The notes: a model not told the origin generated them from the sequence alone. Positions 25,215-37,364 are shown, counted from the stretch's first letter. The stretch: 64,000 nucleotides of DNA from Chelydra serpentina (GCA_037349315.1 JBAIAC010000008.1:37670001-37734000); one strand, 5' to 3'. Numbers and translations are program-made.

Positions 25215-26030
25215 CAAAGTGCCTGCACTGGAGCCTCTGTGGCAAGTATGGATTTAAATGAACCATGTGGTATTGAGATCAATGCATTGAAAGTGCTCTA
25301 GAGCACGGGTTCTCAAAGTTCACTTCACCATGACCCCCTTCTGACAACAAAAATTACTATACGACCCCAGGAGGGGGAGGCCAAAGCCAAAGCCCTACTG
25401 CCCCAGGCCAGGGGTGTGTGCATGTCAAAGCCAAAGGCCAAGGGCTTCAGTCCCAGGCAGGGGGCCTGTAACCTGAGCCCTGCCATGCAAGGCTGAAGCC
25501 CTCGGGCTTTGGCTTCAGCCCTGGGTGGTGAGGCTCGGCTCCCAGCAAGTCTAATGCTAGTCCTGGCAACCCCATTAAAATGGAGTCCCGACCCACTTTA
25601 GGGTCCCGAGCCAACAGTTTGAGAACCACTGCTCAAGAGAATGAAGAGACTAAGATTTTATATGATCTGGCAACTGTCACAAGCAAAACAGTGCAGGCAA
25701 ACAGCCTGGATGTGGTTGTTCTAGAAAACAAGACAAACAAGACCATGTTAATTGATATCACCATACCAGCAGATGGAAACAGAAAAAAAGAAACAAGACG
25801 AGAAGACAGTGAAATATGAAGAACTTTGCCACAAAATGGAGAGATTATAGAAAACTAGAACAAAGACAATCTTAGTGGTTACAAGAGTACTTGGAATGAT
25901 CCCTAACGGTATGAATGAACAGCTTAAAAACATGTTAGGAATGCAAAACTTCACAATCAGTGATCTCCAGAAGACAGTGCTTTTAAGCACTATAAGAAGT
26001 TTAAGGAAAGTCAAAGGAAAACAAGTGTAT
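25215..26030 (+). pseudogene. C-terminal domain of a restriction-like-endonuclease LINE
   Basis: Frames on the plus strand read LCGKYGFK then ESALE (25240-25303). After the inserted element at 25304-25631 they continue with ENEETKILYDLA and SLDVVVLENKTNKTMLIDI (to about 25765). Further on, in another frame, comes VVTRVLGMIPNGMNEQLKNM and ISDLQKTVLLST. This order (C-H knuckle region, PD-type site followed by LIDI, then a helical tail with LQKT) is that of the C-terminal restriction-like endonuclease of R2/R4-group non-LTR retrotransposons. The catalytic PD is degenerate (LDVV) and stops and frameshifts are present. The RT domain is not visible upstream. Clade name is inference. Confidence 0.65.
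25304..25631. mobile_element. hAT-like (MER5-type ends) non-autonomous element
   Basis: Ends are CACGGGTTCTCAAAG and TTTGAGAACCACTG, close to the CAGNGGTTCTCAAAC ends of MER5/Charlie-type hAT elements. Flanks CTCTAGAG (25296-25303) and CTCAAGAG (25632-25639) match at 7 of 8 positions. The insertion sits inside the LINE remnant and the LINE protein reads on across it, which independently fixes both ends. A related copy is at 35283-35509. Confidence 0.85.
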
Positions 26031-26329
26031 GTGAGCACCTAAAATGCAGGAATTCTGCAGACGGCTTAACAAAACTCCTGACTACTCAAACATATAGAAT
26101 TAGTTTGTGGTCAGCACTTATTGGTGACCTTTAGACAGTAGATTCCCCTTTTTATCCTTAAAGATCTTGTATGTTGTGACAGCTATTTGGAAGTGTTTTC
26201 AGGATCCAGGCCTAAGATGACAGATACCTTATATAGGCAGGAGAGAAGAATACAATCAAAATACGTGTAATTTCTAAACATGCTTTAGCTCACCCAACTG
26301 TCCATCAGCCTATCCTTAGCTGGTTGATT

Positions 26330-27540
26330 ACCTGTAGGCATCATGTAAGAAGTGGGTCTTGAGGAGGAATTTAAAGGAGAAGAGAATAGTGGCCTTATGG
26401 ACAATTTCAGGGAAGGTGATCGATATTGAGGGGCAGCATAGAAATCAGCTGTTGGAAAAGGAGTGATGGACAAGTAGTAAACAAGTGTGGGAGTGATGCC
26501 ACTAGAGACAAGAGACATTAAGTATGCAGAGCTGCAGAGCTGTGAAGGACCATGAAGGTGAGAACAAGAAGTTTGAACTTGATACCATGAAGAAGAGAAG
26601 GGCAGTGGTGAGATTGAAATTGGAGGAAGGGAGTGGTTAGAATAATAGACAATAATGATGACCTTAGCAGCAACATTTTGAAGAGATTAGGGTGGAGCTG
26701 ATGAGGGCACCAGAAGGGAAGAGGTATTGGTAATCAAAATGGGATGATGAGATCTGCACAGAAGTATTGGTTACATGGGTAATAAAAAGTTGGATTTTTG
26801 ATATATTATAGAAGAAGCAATAATATTGAACACAGCCTTGCTGTGCGGGGGAAGGGAGAAGCAGGAGTCAGAGATGAACCCCAGATTACGGATCCGAGTA
26901 ACAGGGTGAATGGTGCTGTTCTCAGCCATGATAGAGAAAGCGGGAGCAGGAAAGGCTTAGAAGGAAAATAAAGAGTTCAAGTTCTGCCACATTAGGTTTA
27001 AATGTAGGGCAACACTTCCAAGAGGAGAAGTCAGAAGGATGAGCAGAAATATGGGATTGGGTCAAGGGAGGGATCCATAAGGATGATAGCTGGAGACATG
27101 GATCAGATGAGATCACTCAGAGAGATTTTAAAAGATGGAGAGGATCACAAACAGAGTTCTGTAGAATTTTTTTAAAGAATGGGAGTGAGAAGTAGGAGAA
27201 CCTACTACAAGAGTTGTTGATGAAGTAACCAGAGGGGAAGCAGGAGAACCAGGAGTGAATGACATGGCAAATGTCCAGAGAGATCAAGATGTCAAGAAGG
27301 AGGGCATGACTGACAGGATCAAAAGCCTCAGAGAGATCATGGAGAATGAGGATGGAGTAGAATCCTTGAGATGTGTCCAGAGAAAGGTCATTAAACACTT
27401 TGGTGAGAGCAGTTTCAAGGAGGTGGAGAAGGCAGAAGTGAGGTTAGAAGAGATCCAGAATGAAGCTGGAGCAGAGGAACTAGGCAACTGTTAGATGATT
27501 TTGAAGGTGAAGGGAAGAAAGGGAAATGGGTAGTTAAGAA
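26330..27540 (-). pseudogene. L2-like LINE reverse transcriptase remnant
   Basis: The minus strand at 27117-27398 encodes ILHDLSEAFDPVSHALLLDI, the RT motif A region (LLDLSAAFDTVDH-like) with the catalytic aspartate, followed by WFSCFPSGYF, matching the usual WFSSYLTGR segment. Toward 26330 the sequence follows the known antisense order of the RT thumb and 3' region (GAACTTGATACCATGAAG, GACCTTAGCAGCAACATTTT). Stops and frameshifts interrupt it. L2 assignment is by motif memory. Confidence 0.65.
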
Positions 27541-27785
27541 CTTTGGGCTTGTCCACACATCGCCAGCAAAGCGCATTAGAGCGGTGTGATTTGTCCAGAC
27601 TCTAAAATGCTATGCTCTAACTGCCCTGTGTAGATCCTGGTGGCATTAACTAAACATTAGTGAAAACTAGGTACCTTTTAGGTTGCATCAGGAGGGTCTA
27701 TATTGGACAATTAGAGTGTAGCACATTAGAGCACTTTACAAATTAACATCCCGCTAATGTGCTTTTCTGCACCATATAGGCTAGC
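27541..27785. repeat. Inverted-repeat element fragment
   Basis: GGGCTTGTCCACACAT at the left is the typical end of the TCTACACT miniature family (compare 4629 and 54425). Internal GCACATTAGAGC and GCGCATTAGAGC repeat. The right end is not clear. Confidence 0.4.
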
Positions 27786-28724
27786 GATCAGGAGTAGGTA
27801 CCATCCTTTTGTTCTACAGTGCCTTGCACAATATAATCTTGACTGATGATTGGAGAACCTATGTACTGCCTCAGTATAAATGAAAAATATAAATAAAAAC
27901 CTTGCACCAATTTTAAAAGATTTTCCATGTCCATGAACTAACACAAAATTTTTATAGCCTGGGGTAAAGTCATTAAAGAAAGCCCTTGAGATTACAGCCT
28001 GATGGCTGTACAGAGAATTGGTAATGTGTGCCTTTGCTTTTCCTCATTTCATCTTTGCTGTAAGAATAAGGTGTATTGTGGTGCCATTTTCAGTGTTTGT
28101 TACAATCTTTGTCAAGATAATGAAGTACTATACCAAAATGCCAATAAAGCACTGTATGTCTACACATTCTACAAATATGTAATTTAATTTGTCACTAAAA
28201 TCAACAGATTTGATTTGGAATTGGGTTGCAGCTGCAATAGAGACCATGTGGGGCTCTGGTGTATTATCCCCCACTTGAATTGTCGCATGATCTGGCACGT
28301 AACCAAATCTGTGAAAAAGTTTGATGCTGATTTAATTCAAAGGTTTAGGCAATTTTCATGTAGGCATCCCTAGAAGTTATCCTTTAATTGTCCTTTTACC
28401 AAAGATGTTTCTCTCATGAAAGCAGTTCTGGTTCAAAGTCCTCCATTGTGAAAATTTGGAATTATGTGTGGAGTTGTGCATGAACTTTTACTCTGGTCAC
28501 CCAAATTCAGGCTTGATTCAAGTTCAATCTGCCTACATGAACCAGAGTGCTGCTGAGAACATTTTCAGTCCACAAATTGTCCTTAAAAGCTTTTTGTGAA
28601 CTTTTTTCTTCATTTGGATTCAATGACTAGGCAGCTGGTATGTGAGACTACTCGGTATTGAAGTAACAACAATTGTCTGGCTGTTGTTTTTTTGTTCCTT
28701 TGTGTATTGTATCCATCTGTTGTC
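27786..28724. other. Non-coding, nothing recognised
   Basis: AT-rich with no domain-bearing frame or repeat ends. Confidence 0.3.
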
Positions 28725-28850
28725 TCTCATCTTATAATTAATTTGTAAGCTCTTTGGAGTGGAGCCTTTTCATATGTGTATATTGTACAATGGCACTCTA
28801 ATCCTGGTAGGTCTTTTAGGCACTGGGCCTCAGTTCAAAACAATAATAAA
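28725..28850 (-). repeat. SINE-like tail block
   Basis: ATTTGTAAGCTCTTTGGAG, TGTACAATGGCAC and CACTGGGCCTC match, in reverse, the block at 17650-17760. Confidence 0.5.
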
Positions 28851-31206
28851 TCATAGCATCATGGAATCATAGAACAATAGAGTTAATAGGGACCACAAGG
28901 GTCATCTTCTCTAACCCCCTGTCACTATGCAGGATTTGTTATATCTAAACCATCCAAGACAGCTGGCTATCCAGCCTCCTTCTGAAAAAAGCCAAGGGAC
29001 AGAGATTCCATGACTTCTGTAGGCAGTTTGTTCCATTATCCTACTATTCTTACAGTTAGGAAGTTTTTCCTGAGATTTAATCTAAATCTGCTATACTGTA
29101 GTTTGAACCCATTGCCTCTTGTCCTACCATCTGTGGCAATAGAACAATTTTCCTCCATCTTTCTTATGGCAGCCTTTCAAGTATTTGAAGATTGCTATCA
29201 TGTCCCCCCTTAATCTCCTCTTTTCCAAACTAAACATTTCCAATTCATTCAGCCTTTCCTTACATGGCTTGTATTCCATTCCATTGATTAACTTTGTCGC
29301 TCACCTCTGGATCATTTCCAGTTTCTCTACATCTTTTCTGTGCACCGGTGACAAAAATTGGACACAGCACTCCAGCTGAGGCCTAACCAGCACTGAGAAG
29401 AGTATTACTATGCCCTGCCTTGACTTGCATGCTATGCCGCTGTTAATGCAACACAAAATTGCATTTGCTCTCTTTGCAACAGCATTGTATTGGTGACTCA
29501 GGTTGAGGTTGTGATCCAGCAGAACTCCCAGATCCTTCTCAGCAGTTATCCCTCATTCTATATTTGTTCATTTGTTTTTTCTCCTCTAAGTGTAGCACCT
29601 TATATTTATCTTTGTTGATTTTCATTTTCTTGTCTATAGCCCAGTTCTCCAATATATCAAGATCCCTTTGAATTTTAGGTCTATCCTCCAAAGTGTTTGC
29701 AACCCCACCCCACAGCTTTGTGTCATCTGCAAATTTGATCAGCATGCTCTATATTCCTACATCCATTAACAAAGACATTAAATATCACTGGACCCAGAAC
29801 AGATCCCTGTGGAATCCCATTTGCGACCTCCTTCCACTAGGACATCATTCCACTGACAATTACTTTTTGTTTGTGGTTGTTTAACCAATTATGCATCCAC
29901 TTAATGGTAGGTCTACCCAGTAGCACAGCCAGGTCCGGAGCGCAGGGGGAGCGGCGCTATAAAAAGGCGCCTCCCCCTGTACTCACCCGGCAGCGCTCCG
30001 GGTCTTCGGCGACACTTCGGCGGCGGGTCCTCACTCACTCCGGGTCTTCGGTGGTACCTGCTGCCGAAATGCCGCCAAAGACCCAGAGCACCACCGGGTG
30101 AGTGCAAGAAGCGGCGCTTAAGAAGAAGCGGCGCCTTTTTTTAGTGCTGCTAAAACAAGGCGCCGCTTCCGCCGCTTCTGCTCACAGGGGGAGCGGCCGC
30201 TCCCCCTGCTCCCCACCTGGCTACGCTACTGGTTCTACCAAGCCTACATTTCTCCAGCTTACTTATGAGAATGTCATGTGGAACTGTGTCAAAAGCCTTG
30301 CTAAAGTCCAGGTATATGTCCCTTGCATTCCCCATATCCAGCAAACCAATTACCTTGCCAAAGAAAGAAATCAAGCTGGGTTGGCATGATTTGTTCTTAA
30401 TAAATCCATGCTGGCTGCTAGTGATCGCCCCTTCATCCTCCAGGTATTTGCAAACTGAATGTAGCTTCCCAGGTATCAACATCAGGCTGACTGGTTTATA
30501 ATTCCCTGGCTCTTCCTTTTTCCCCTTTTTGAAGATGGGCACTACGTTAGTCCTTCTTCAATTTTGCAGGACCTCTCCTGTCATCCATGAGTTTGCAAAT
30601 ATTATTGGCAGTGGCTCTGAGATTTTTTCAGCTGATTCCTTCAGCACCCTGGGGGTGAGTGGCATTAGGCACTGCTCACTTGAATTAATTCAAGTTAGTC
30701 AGAAGATCTCTGATGTGTTCTTTCCTTATCCTGATCTGCAACCCGCCCCCATAATTGTCTATGATAACATCGCTAATCATCTGGTAACATTTTTTGTGTG
30801 AAGACTGAAGCAAAGTAGCAATTGAGCAGCTCCACCTTATCTCATCCATTACCAGCTCACTTTCTCCATTGAGCATTGGACCCACATAATCCCTGATCTT
30901 TCTTTTTTGTCTGACATATTTGTAGAACCTTTTCTTGTTGTCTCTAACATTTCTTGCCAGTTGTAATTCATTCCTTGCCTTGGCTTTCCTGATTTTCTCC
31001 CTACATGCTTCTGCTATTTCCATGTAAACTTCCTTGGTGACATTTCCTATATTCCTTTTGGTTTTTAGGTAGTTAAAATGCAATTTGTGCAGCCACATTG
31101 ATCTCCTGTGGTCCTTGTTATCTTTCCTCTGCATCAGAATAGCTTGATATTGGGTCTCTAGTATTACGTCTTTTAGAAAATGACTTGAAGGAACTGAAAT
31201 TTTCAT
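28851..31206 (-). pseudogene. CR1-type LINE, split by a hAT-like element
   Basis: The 3' end (left) has repeated ATCATAG/GGAATCATAGA words typical of CR1 tails. On the minus strand, 29539-29745 reads LIKFADDTKLWGGV, with the catalytic FADD motif. 30150-30542 reads PIFKKGKKEEPGNYKPVSL and [18 protein letters not shown] ([15 protein letters not shown]), RT motifs 1 and A. 30685-31206 reads KAKARNELQLARNVRDNKKRF, the linker between endonuclease and RT. The element is 5' truncated, carries frameshifts, and is interrupted at 29918-30231. The order along the minus strand is correct for CR1 ORF2. Confidence 0.85.
29918..30231. mobile_element. GC-rich hAT-like non-autonomous element
   Basis: Left end CAGTAGCACAGCCAGGT and right end ACCTGGCTACGCTACTG are inverted repeats with two mismatches. 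Flanks GGTCTACC (29910-29917) and GTTCTACC (30232-30239) match at 7 of 8, the 8-bp duplication of hAT elements. The inside has many GGGAGCGGC/GCCGCTCCC and GGCGCC hairpins and no transposase. It interrupts the CR1 copy, so it is younger. Confidence 0.85.
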
Positions 31207-32619
31207 TTAATCTTAGAAAGGCATTTTGAGTACAAACCAAGGCACCAATCCTGCAGAAATTAACATGTATGAGTAACTTAATGCAAGGCAGCAAATCTAT
31301 AGTGTTATAGTGTTATTCATGTGTTAAATTCATGTGCCTTAACTGGGAAAATTCATAAAAACTGGGTCAGATCACATGGTCATCAGCCCTATTTCATATC
31401 CTGATGATCCTACAACCCATTGTGAACCCATGTGAATTTGTGTAAATGATATCTGTTAAATTCAAGCTTATCTGTGATTCCGATATCAGATTTAGCCATG
31501 GGAAAACTGGATTTATTACAAATGCAGGACCTGATTATTTAGCCTTACTTGCATGAGTAACACCTCTGAACTTGTTCTGTGGTTCAAAGACACCTGATTT
31601 GTTTAGACCTGTACAATGTGTGTCACTAAATTTATATTCTGGCACACTCTATGGAAATACACTAGGGAGACAGCATGCTAGCCTGCAATACAGCCTTGAG
31701 TGTCCAAAACAACTGAACAAGACATTCTATTAGATCTGACAGTTCTGATGCTGCTGGGATTACTCTTCAGTGACTTCAAACTTTGATGGTCCAATGTAAC
31801 GTTCTCTTTTTCTTTACTGCCACTGCCTTCTAAATGAATTTTGATAGTATGGACAATAAAGGCAACTTCCTTCCAAGCTACTGGACCAAATTCATTGAAT
31901 AATTTGTTCCCCTAGAACAACTGTTTTGTTGCCAATGGAAAATTGGAGATTTCTATGTCACATGTGATAGTATTTTAAATTATTTGGAACAGAAAGGGAA
32001 GAGTATTTAATTAGTATACAACAGATTAAAGGATTATATGCTGATAAAATTCAGGCCTACCTAGAGTTATTCATTTTCAGTGAATGTCATGGTTTTCCAT
32101 TTTGCATACCATTCAGTATTTTCTTTCAGTTATTTCTCCCTACAAGAGGACAATTTATCCATACCAATGATTGAACAAATTAAATAATCAGTTTATGAGG
32201 GGAAAATAATTTGACCGAAATTTTTTTGAACCAGTTTGAATAGTTTGACCCAATCTTTTAGGGCCTACAAACTTGAACCGGAACCTAAAATAAAATAGGA
32301 TTCCAAGTACAGATCAGAACCCATCTAGATTAACAGATATATGCTTGTGCTGAATGTTGGAATTTTGGTAATATTTTTATGCTTCCTGTGTTTGCCTTAG
32401 TTTCCCTCTGTGCTTTGCATTGATATGTATGGTGTGTAAAGGATTAAAGAGCTACTCTTCGGGCAGAGCAGAAGACATGAGGTATTGGGTCACATAACAT
32501 TCTGGGGTGTACGAATGGGTCATTCAAGGACTGTCTGAAACTGACCCATATCAATGGAGGATCTGGAAAGAGAATGGAAACCCCAAGGCATAAGCACTGA
32601 CTTTGTGCTGGAGCATCCA
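31207..32619. other. Non-coding, nothing firm
   Basis: AT-rich to about 32390, then a repeat-looking piece (TTTGCCTTAGTTTCCCTCTG and following) leading into the GC-rich block. No gene supported. Confidence 0.3.
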
Positions 32620-33010
32620 CGTGGAAAAATTAGCAGGTGCTCTGCACCCACGGGCAGCCAAGCTCCCCCGTTCTCGCCTCCTTCTCCCCCTCCCGAGTGC
32701 GCTCTTTTCCCACTCCTTCCCCTCCCTCCCAGTGCTTCCCGCTCCCCCGCCACCTAACAGCTGTTTGGCGGTGCTTAGGACTTTCCGGGAGGGAGGGGAA
32801 GGAGTGGGGACGTGGCGTACTCAGGGGAGTAGGCGGGGCGGGGACTTGGGGGAACGAGGTGGAATGGGGATGGGAAGGGGGCAGGGACTTTGGGGAAGGG
32901 GTGGAGTGGGGGCGGGACAAGGGCGGTGCAGGGGGGCGAAGAAGCAGGGGGTCAAGCACTCACCAGGCAGAAGGGAAGTCGGCACCTATGCCCCAAGGAC
33001 TGAACAACTG
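32620..33010. repeat. GC-rich dispersed-repeat block
   Basis: A left half rich in CTCCC and a right half rich in GGGGAC/GGGGAAGG, with CAGGTGCTCTGCACCC at the left and GTCAAGCACTCACCAGGCAG at the right, looks like a degenerate inverted-repeat element. The long frames here (for example 32603-33277) come from the base composition. A CpG-island promoter is possible but CpG density looks modest. Confidence 0.4.
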
Positions 33011-33084
33011 GCACCTATCTATGGGAAATCCTGGCAGGCAGAACATGTGAACTCAGCATGGCCCTGCAGTAGGAAGACAACGGA

Positions 33085-33711
33085 CCATATATTCTCTCTT
33101 TATCAGTGTTATTATGGTGTTCTCCCTTTGTCAGAGGGGTTCCTTGCCCAGAGTGCCGCCTACATTCTGGGCAGGGTACCAGCACTCACCTGGGCTGCTA
33201 TTCTGCAATGTCTGGGAGGTTTTCTCACTCTGGTTCAAGTCCTAAAAGGCTCAGCCCTCTGGCTGAGCCCCAGATAGCCATCCCCTGCTGGGGTTGTAAA
33301 TGAATAGAACAAAAAGGGAATTAACACAAATGAACCATCCCAAAGCTGAGTTAAGTCTCTCCTCCTTCAAAGGGCACCCGTGAGGCTGTGGACCTATATC
33401 AAGTTCACAAATAAATAGAAAGAAACGGTCCCCTCTCATGTAAGTCAGCATCAGGCTTTCCCTTCCTTTAGGGAAGGTCCATTGGGCAGCAGTCATCTGA
33501 GGAACTCTTGCCTTAAGATGGCCCATTCTCTCCAAGAGCTAAGACTGAAGTCTGCTTTCCTCCCTGGTCTTCCTCAACTGAGCTGGGTTAATCCATTTTA
33601 AGCTCCTCCCTCCAATTCCAACATTTTTCACAGGTGTTATGAGGGAGAGGAGGGCACCTGAGCTTGTTAACCGTGGGTTGTTTAGTGTGTGAGGTTCATA
33701 TACCCCATCAC
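33085..33711 (-). repeat. Possible LTR-like repeat, copy 2
   Basis: Read on the minus strand it begins TGTGATGGGGTATATGAACC, a plausible LTR TG start, and shares an ordered set of words with 9800-10460. No target duplication, polyadenylation signal or internal retroviral region could be shown. Confidence 0.4.
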
Positions 33712-35274
33712 ATACTGCCTTCTTCCATTTACTATTCTTCAATAATTTCCTTATTTAGTATATCTTCTATCCACTTCTTTCCTAATTTTCTTTAAGATTG
33801 TTTGTAGTCACCACCAACAAAAAGCAAACAAATAGACATATTCCTGCCATACTCTATGTTTAAGTTTTCATCAAAGACACTTTGGTTCTTTCCATGTATT
33901 ATACTTTCTTTCATAAAGCTACTATCTGCAATGCTTGGGCTTTATTGCACTTGGAAGAATTATTTTCTCATCATAGATACTTCGGCTCTTAACTTCTTTA
34001 AGGCAGGGTGCCAAATACAAAATAATATTGTTGTACTACCTTTATGCAACCAGACTTGGGAATATGAGGTTTATTTAGGCTGTTGCATGCAGAATGCCAT
34101 AAAATGATCATGAAGCCAGGCCACATATCACTGATTTGTTTCATTGTATTAAACTTGAAGTGTTACATCCCAGAAAGTGTGTGTGTATATATATATATGA
34201 TTCTGGCTAAGAGAGGTTGGTTTCTTTGTCAACTTTAATCAAATGTTAGTCATATTCCTTTATAAAACAATAACCTCCCATTATATAGTCGGCATAGCAT
34301 GTCTTTTTTCAATGGTGATGTTTTACTTGTAAATAAGGTTATTTTACAACTGAAGTGCTGCAGAGTTCTTGGATACGGCCTGGTGAATTACAACTCGGTT
34401 ATTTAACATAGCTTATTAAAAATTAAGAACAGAATTGTTTTCTCTTCTTAAACCACAGTTCAGTGGTTAAATCAGGCCGATAAACATGTGTTTTTAGGTA
34501 AAGGTAACATACCATTTTCCATACATTTCCCATTCAGTGTGTGTTCTCGAACAAAGAGGGTATCAATTATTCATGTGACCCTGCAGTGGAACTGCTCCTT
34601 TCCTCTGTCATGCAGATGAACTGTTTCGTATTTTGCTAGCCCTAGTTAATTTAGCGTGAGGTTTCGCTTCAGGACTGTTTATTTTTCCAGTCTCCCTCCA
34701 TGAGTTCAATTCTCAAGCAGCATTCTGATTCATGAACCTCCATGATGGCCTGGACTTTGATAGCACATATTTTGTCTGACAATAGTATACTCAGAACAAA
34801 TACTTGTTTTAAAATGGCACATTCCAGTGCTTGTGGGTATTGATCCAGAGTCTGGGTCACTTTTACAGTGTAGTAATATAGAGGTAGCTGATTCAGCACA
34901 ATCAGTTGATAACACTAAGTTCAGCTAAAACGTTGATCCTTTATAATAGAGTATCCATAACCAGCTGATCTAGCCTACCATTTAGGAGGACACATTAGAT
35001 CTTGGTGTGACTTCTGAAATGCAATATTCTTCTAGTTATCTATTTCTCTGATTCTCACTGGTTTAGCGATTTGTATTTTTTCAGGTGTATAAACACTATG
35101 TTTGCATTTCTTGCCATTCCTTTCTGGCAGTTCTGTGTTTCACAGAGAACATTGCAGACAAGTGTCACAGGTATGTCTGGCAAGATTTAAGTGTTTTGGA
35201 ACATGGAGATGTCCTTCTAGATACGACCATGATAAATATTTCCTTTGCCACTCTTTCAGCACCTGTTTGGTAGC
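33712..35274. other. AT-rich non-coding stretch
   Basis: A (GT)n(AT)n microsatellite lies at about 34176-34198. No supported gene. Confidence 0.35.
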
Positions 35275-35282
35275 CACTATAG

Positions 35283-35509
35283 CAGGGGTCCTCAAACTTC
35301 ATTGCAACATGACCCCCTTCTGACAAAAAAGTTATTACATGATCCTGGGGGTGGGGACTCAGTCCAAGCTCCACTGCCCCAGGTGGGGGCAGAGCTCAGA
35401 CTTCAGCTTCACCCCGGGTCACAGCAAATCTAATGTTGGCCCTGATGACCCCATTAAAATGAGGTTACAACCCACTTTGGAGTCCTGACCCACAGTTAGA
35501 GAACCACTG
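35283..35509. mobile_element. hAT-like (MER5-type ends) element, shorter copy
   Basis: Ends CAGGGGTCCTCAAACTTC and AGTTAGAGAACCACTG; flanks CACTATAG (35275-35282) and CACTACAG (35510-35517) match at 7 of 8. Shares CATGACCCCCTTCTGACAA and TAATGTTGGCCCTGATGACC with the copy at 25304-25631, which is about 100 bases longer. Confidence 0.85.
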
Positions 35510-35559
35510 CACTACAGATTCATTCTCTTGTCATTAAATTGCTTCTGGCAAAAAACTAA

Positions 35560-36668
35560 CTCCAGGGATGAAATTACGATGACATGGTGTTTGATTGGGA
35601 TTTTGAGACATGCAATAGTAATAGGGATTCAATTATTAGAAATATAGATAGTTGGGTTTGTGATAACCAGCAGAACCACATGATAAATCACCTGTCAGGT
35701 ATGAAGATTATGGATCTCTCAAGACATCCTAGGCTTCTAGATAACATTCTCAGGTAGGCAGGCACAATTGCAGGGTCTTAATGTGTGGGTGAGATGATGG
35801 TGTAGGGAGGAGAGTTTTAGGTTTATTAGGAACTGAGAAATCTTTTGTGAAAAGAGGAGCCTATACAGGAAGGATGGGCTCCCCCTAAATCAAAATGGAA
35901 CAAGATTTCTGGTGAGTCAAATAGGTTGTGGAGAAGTTTTTAAGCTAAGGACTGGGGGAAAGCCATAATGTGCAGAGGAGTACGTGATTTGGACAGAGAC
36001 ATGCCTTAGGGGAGGAACTATTAATGGGGATTTTCTATATCCTAGTGAAGAGGAGAGGATAGAAATCAATAAAGTAGAGCAGCTGAAGGCTAAAGTAGGA
36101 GCTGAAGAGAAACAGTAAAATGAAAAATAAACCCATTCAATTACATCACATGAAGGCAGACAACTAACTATTGACAAATTTTGAAAGTGCTTGTATACAA
36201 AGAAGTGTAAATATTAAGATGTGTGAACTTGAGTGACTGGTTTTAAATGAGGATATTGATATACAGTAATAGACATCACAGAAACTTGGTGTAAAAATGA
36301 AAATCAACTGGACATGGTAATGCCAGGGTACCAAATATATAGGAATGACAAAGTAGATCATGTTGGGGGGGGGGGGAGGTGGCATCATACATGAAAGAAA
36401 AATATAGTAAAAATCTTAAATTAATCAAACTGTACCATACAATCTGTATGGCTAGAAATTCCATGCTTGAATAATAAGAGTGTAGCAGGAGGAATATACT
36501 ACCAACCGCCTGACCAAGATGATGATGATGAAATGCTTAGGGAGATTAGAGAGACTATACAAATACAAAACTCAGTAATAACGGGGGATTTCAACTTTCC
36601 CATATTGACTGGGTATGTCACCTCAGGATGGGATGCGGAGATAAAATTTCTAGACCCCATTAATGACT
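35560..36668 (+). pseudogene. CR1/L3-type LINE 5' region: ORF1 end and endonuclease
   Basis: At about 35615-35740 the plus strand reads DSIIRNIDSWVCDNQQ, matching the block I of the SGNH-esterase-like domain in CR1 ORF1, with the usual GDS glycine changed to arginine. At 36270-36400 it reads ITETWCKNENQLDM, PGYQIYRNDK and HVGGG, the AP-endonuclease motifs of ORF2. At 36467-36670 it reads GIYYQPPDQDDDDEML and SVITGDFNFP, including the GDFN motif. A 12-G run (36365-36376) and frameshifts break the frame, and the RT part is absent. This is a different part of the LINE from the 3' fragments elsewhere. Confidence 0.75.
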
Positions 36669-37140
36669 AAGGCTACATTTTAGTCACTGTTATTTTTAGT
36701 AAAAGTCATGGACAGGTCATGGGCCTAAACAAAAATTCATGGGCCATGACCTGTCCATGACTTTTACTAAAAATACCTACCGTGATTGAAACTTGGCGGG
36801 GGTGCTTTGGGTGGGGGGGCAGTCCGGGGGCACCGCGGATGCTGGGAGGTGACCCAGGACCCCTGCTGGTACTGGCGGTGGGGGATTGGTGGGGCTCCCT
36901 ACCTGGCTCTGTGTCCCTGCAGCTCCTAGGCGGCAGAGGCAGGGGCCAGGGCAGGAGCTCCTCCGCTGCTCCCACCACAGGCATCGGCTGCCGCAGCTCC
37001 CATTGGCCAGGAACTGAAGACAATGGGAGCTGTGGGGGCGGAGCCTATGGGTGCTGGCAGCTCGTGGCGTGGAAACCCCTCCACCCCTCCATCGCCTAGA
37101 AGCTGCAGGTAAGCGCCACCCGCCCCCCCCCCCCCCTCAG
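36669..37140. mobile_element. Hairpin-headed GC-rich element
   Basis: Begins TAAGGCTACATTTTAGTCAC. The 35-base arms at 36691-36725 and 36741-36775 are inverted copies with one mismatch and a 15-base loop. A GC-rich body with GGGGGC runs follows and ends in a 14-C run (37123-37136). No right terminal inverted repeat was found, so the copy may be truncated. It directly follows the CR1 endonuclease fragment. Confidence 0.55.
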
Positions 37141-37364
37141 CCCCACACACCTCCCACATGCCTAAACTGTTGCTGCTGGCCCAGGGGCTGCTCAGCTTTC
37201 AGCATTCTTCCAGCATAGCCAGACAACATTCAGAACTAAATTGCTCCATTCACCCCGAGTAGCAAAAGAATGTGTGCATAAATGCTTTCACAAATATCTG
37301 TTTGGGCTGTCCCTTGCATACACACATTCCCCATGTTATCCTTCCATTCCCAGTGTATTAACAG

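Noticed and set aside
32603..33277. 224-codon open frame and two overlapping long frames
   Set aside because: They come from a GC-rich, low-complexity repeat block and encode repetitive Gly/Arg/Pro-rich peptides with no domain.
36706..37159. Long open frames on both strands
   Set aside because: They sit in a GC-rich repeat with hairpin head and C/G runs, and no domain is present.
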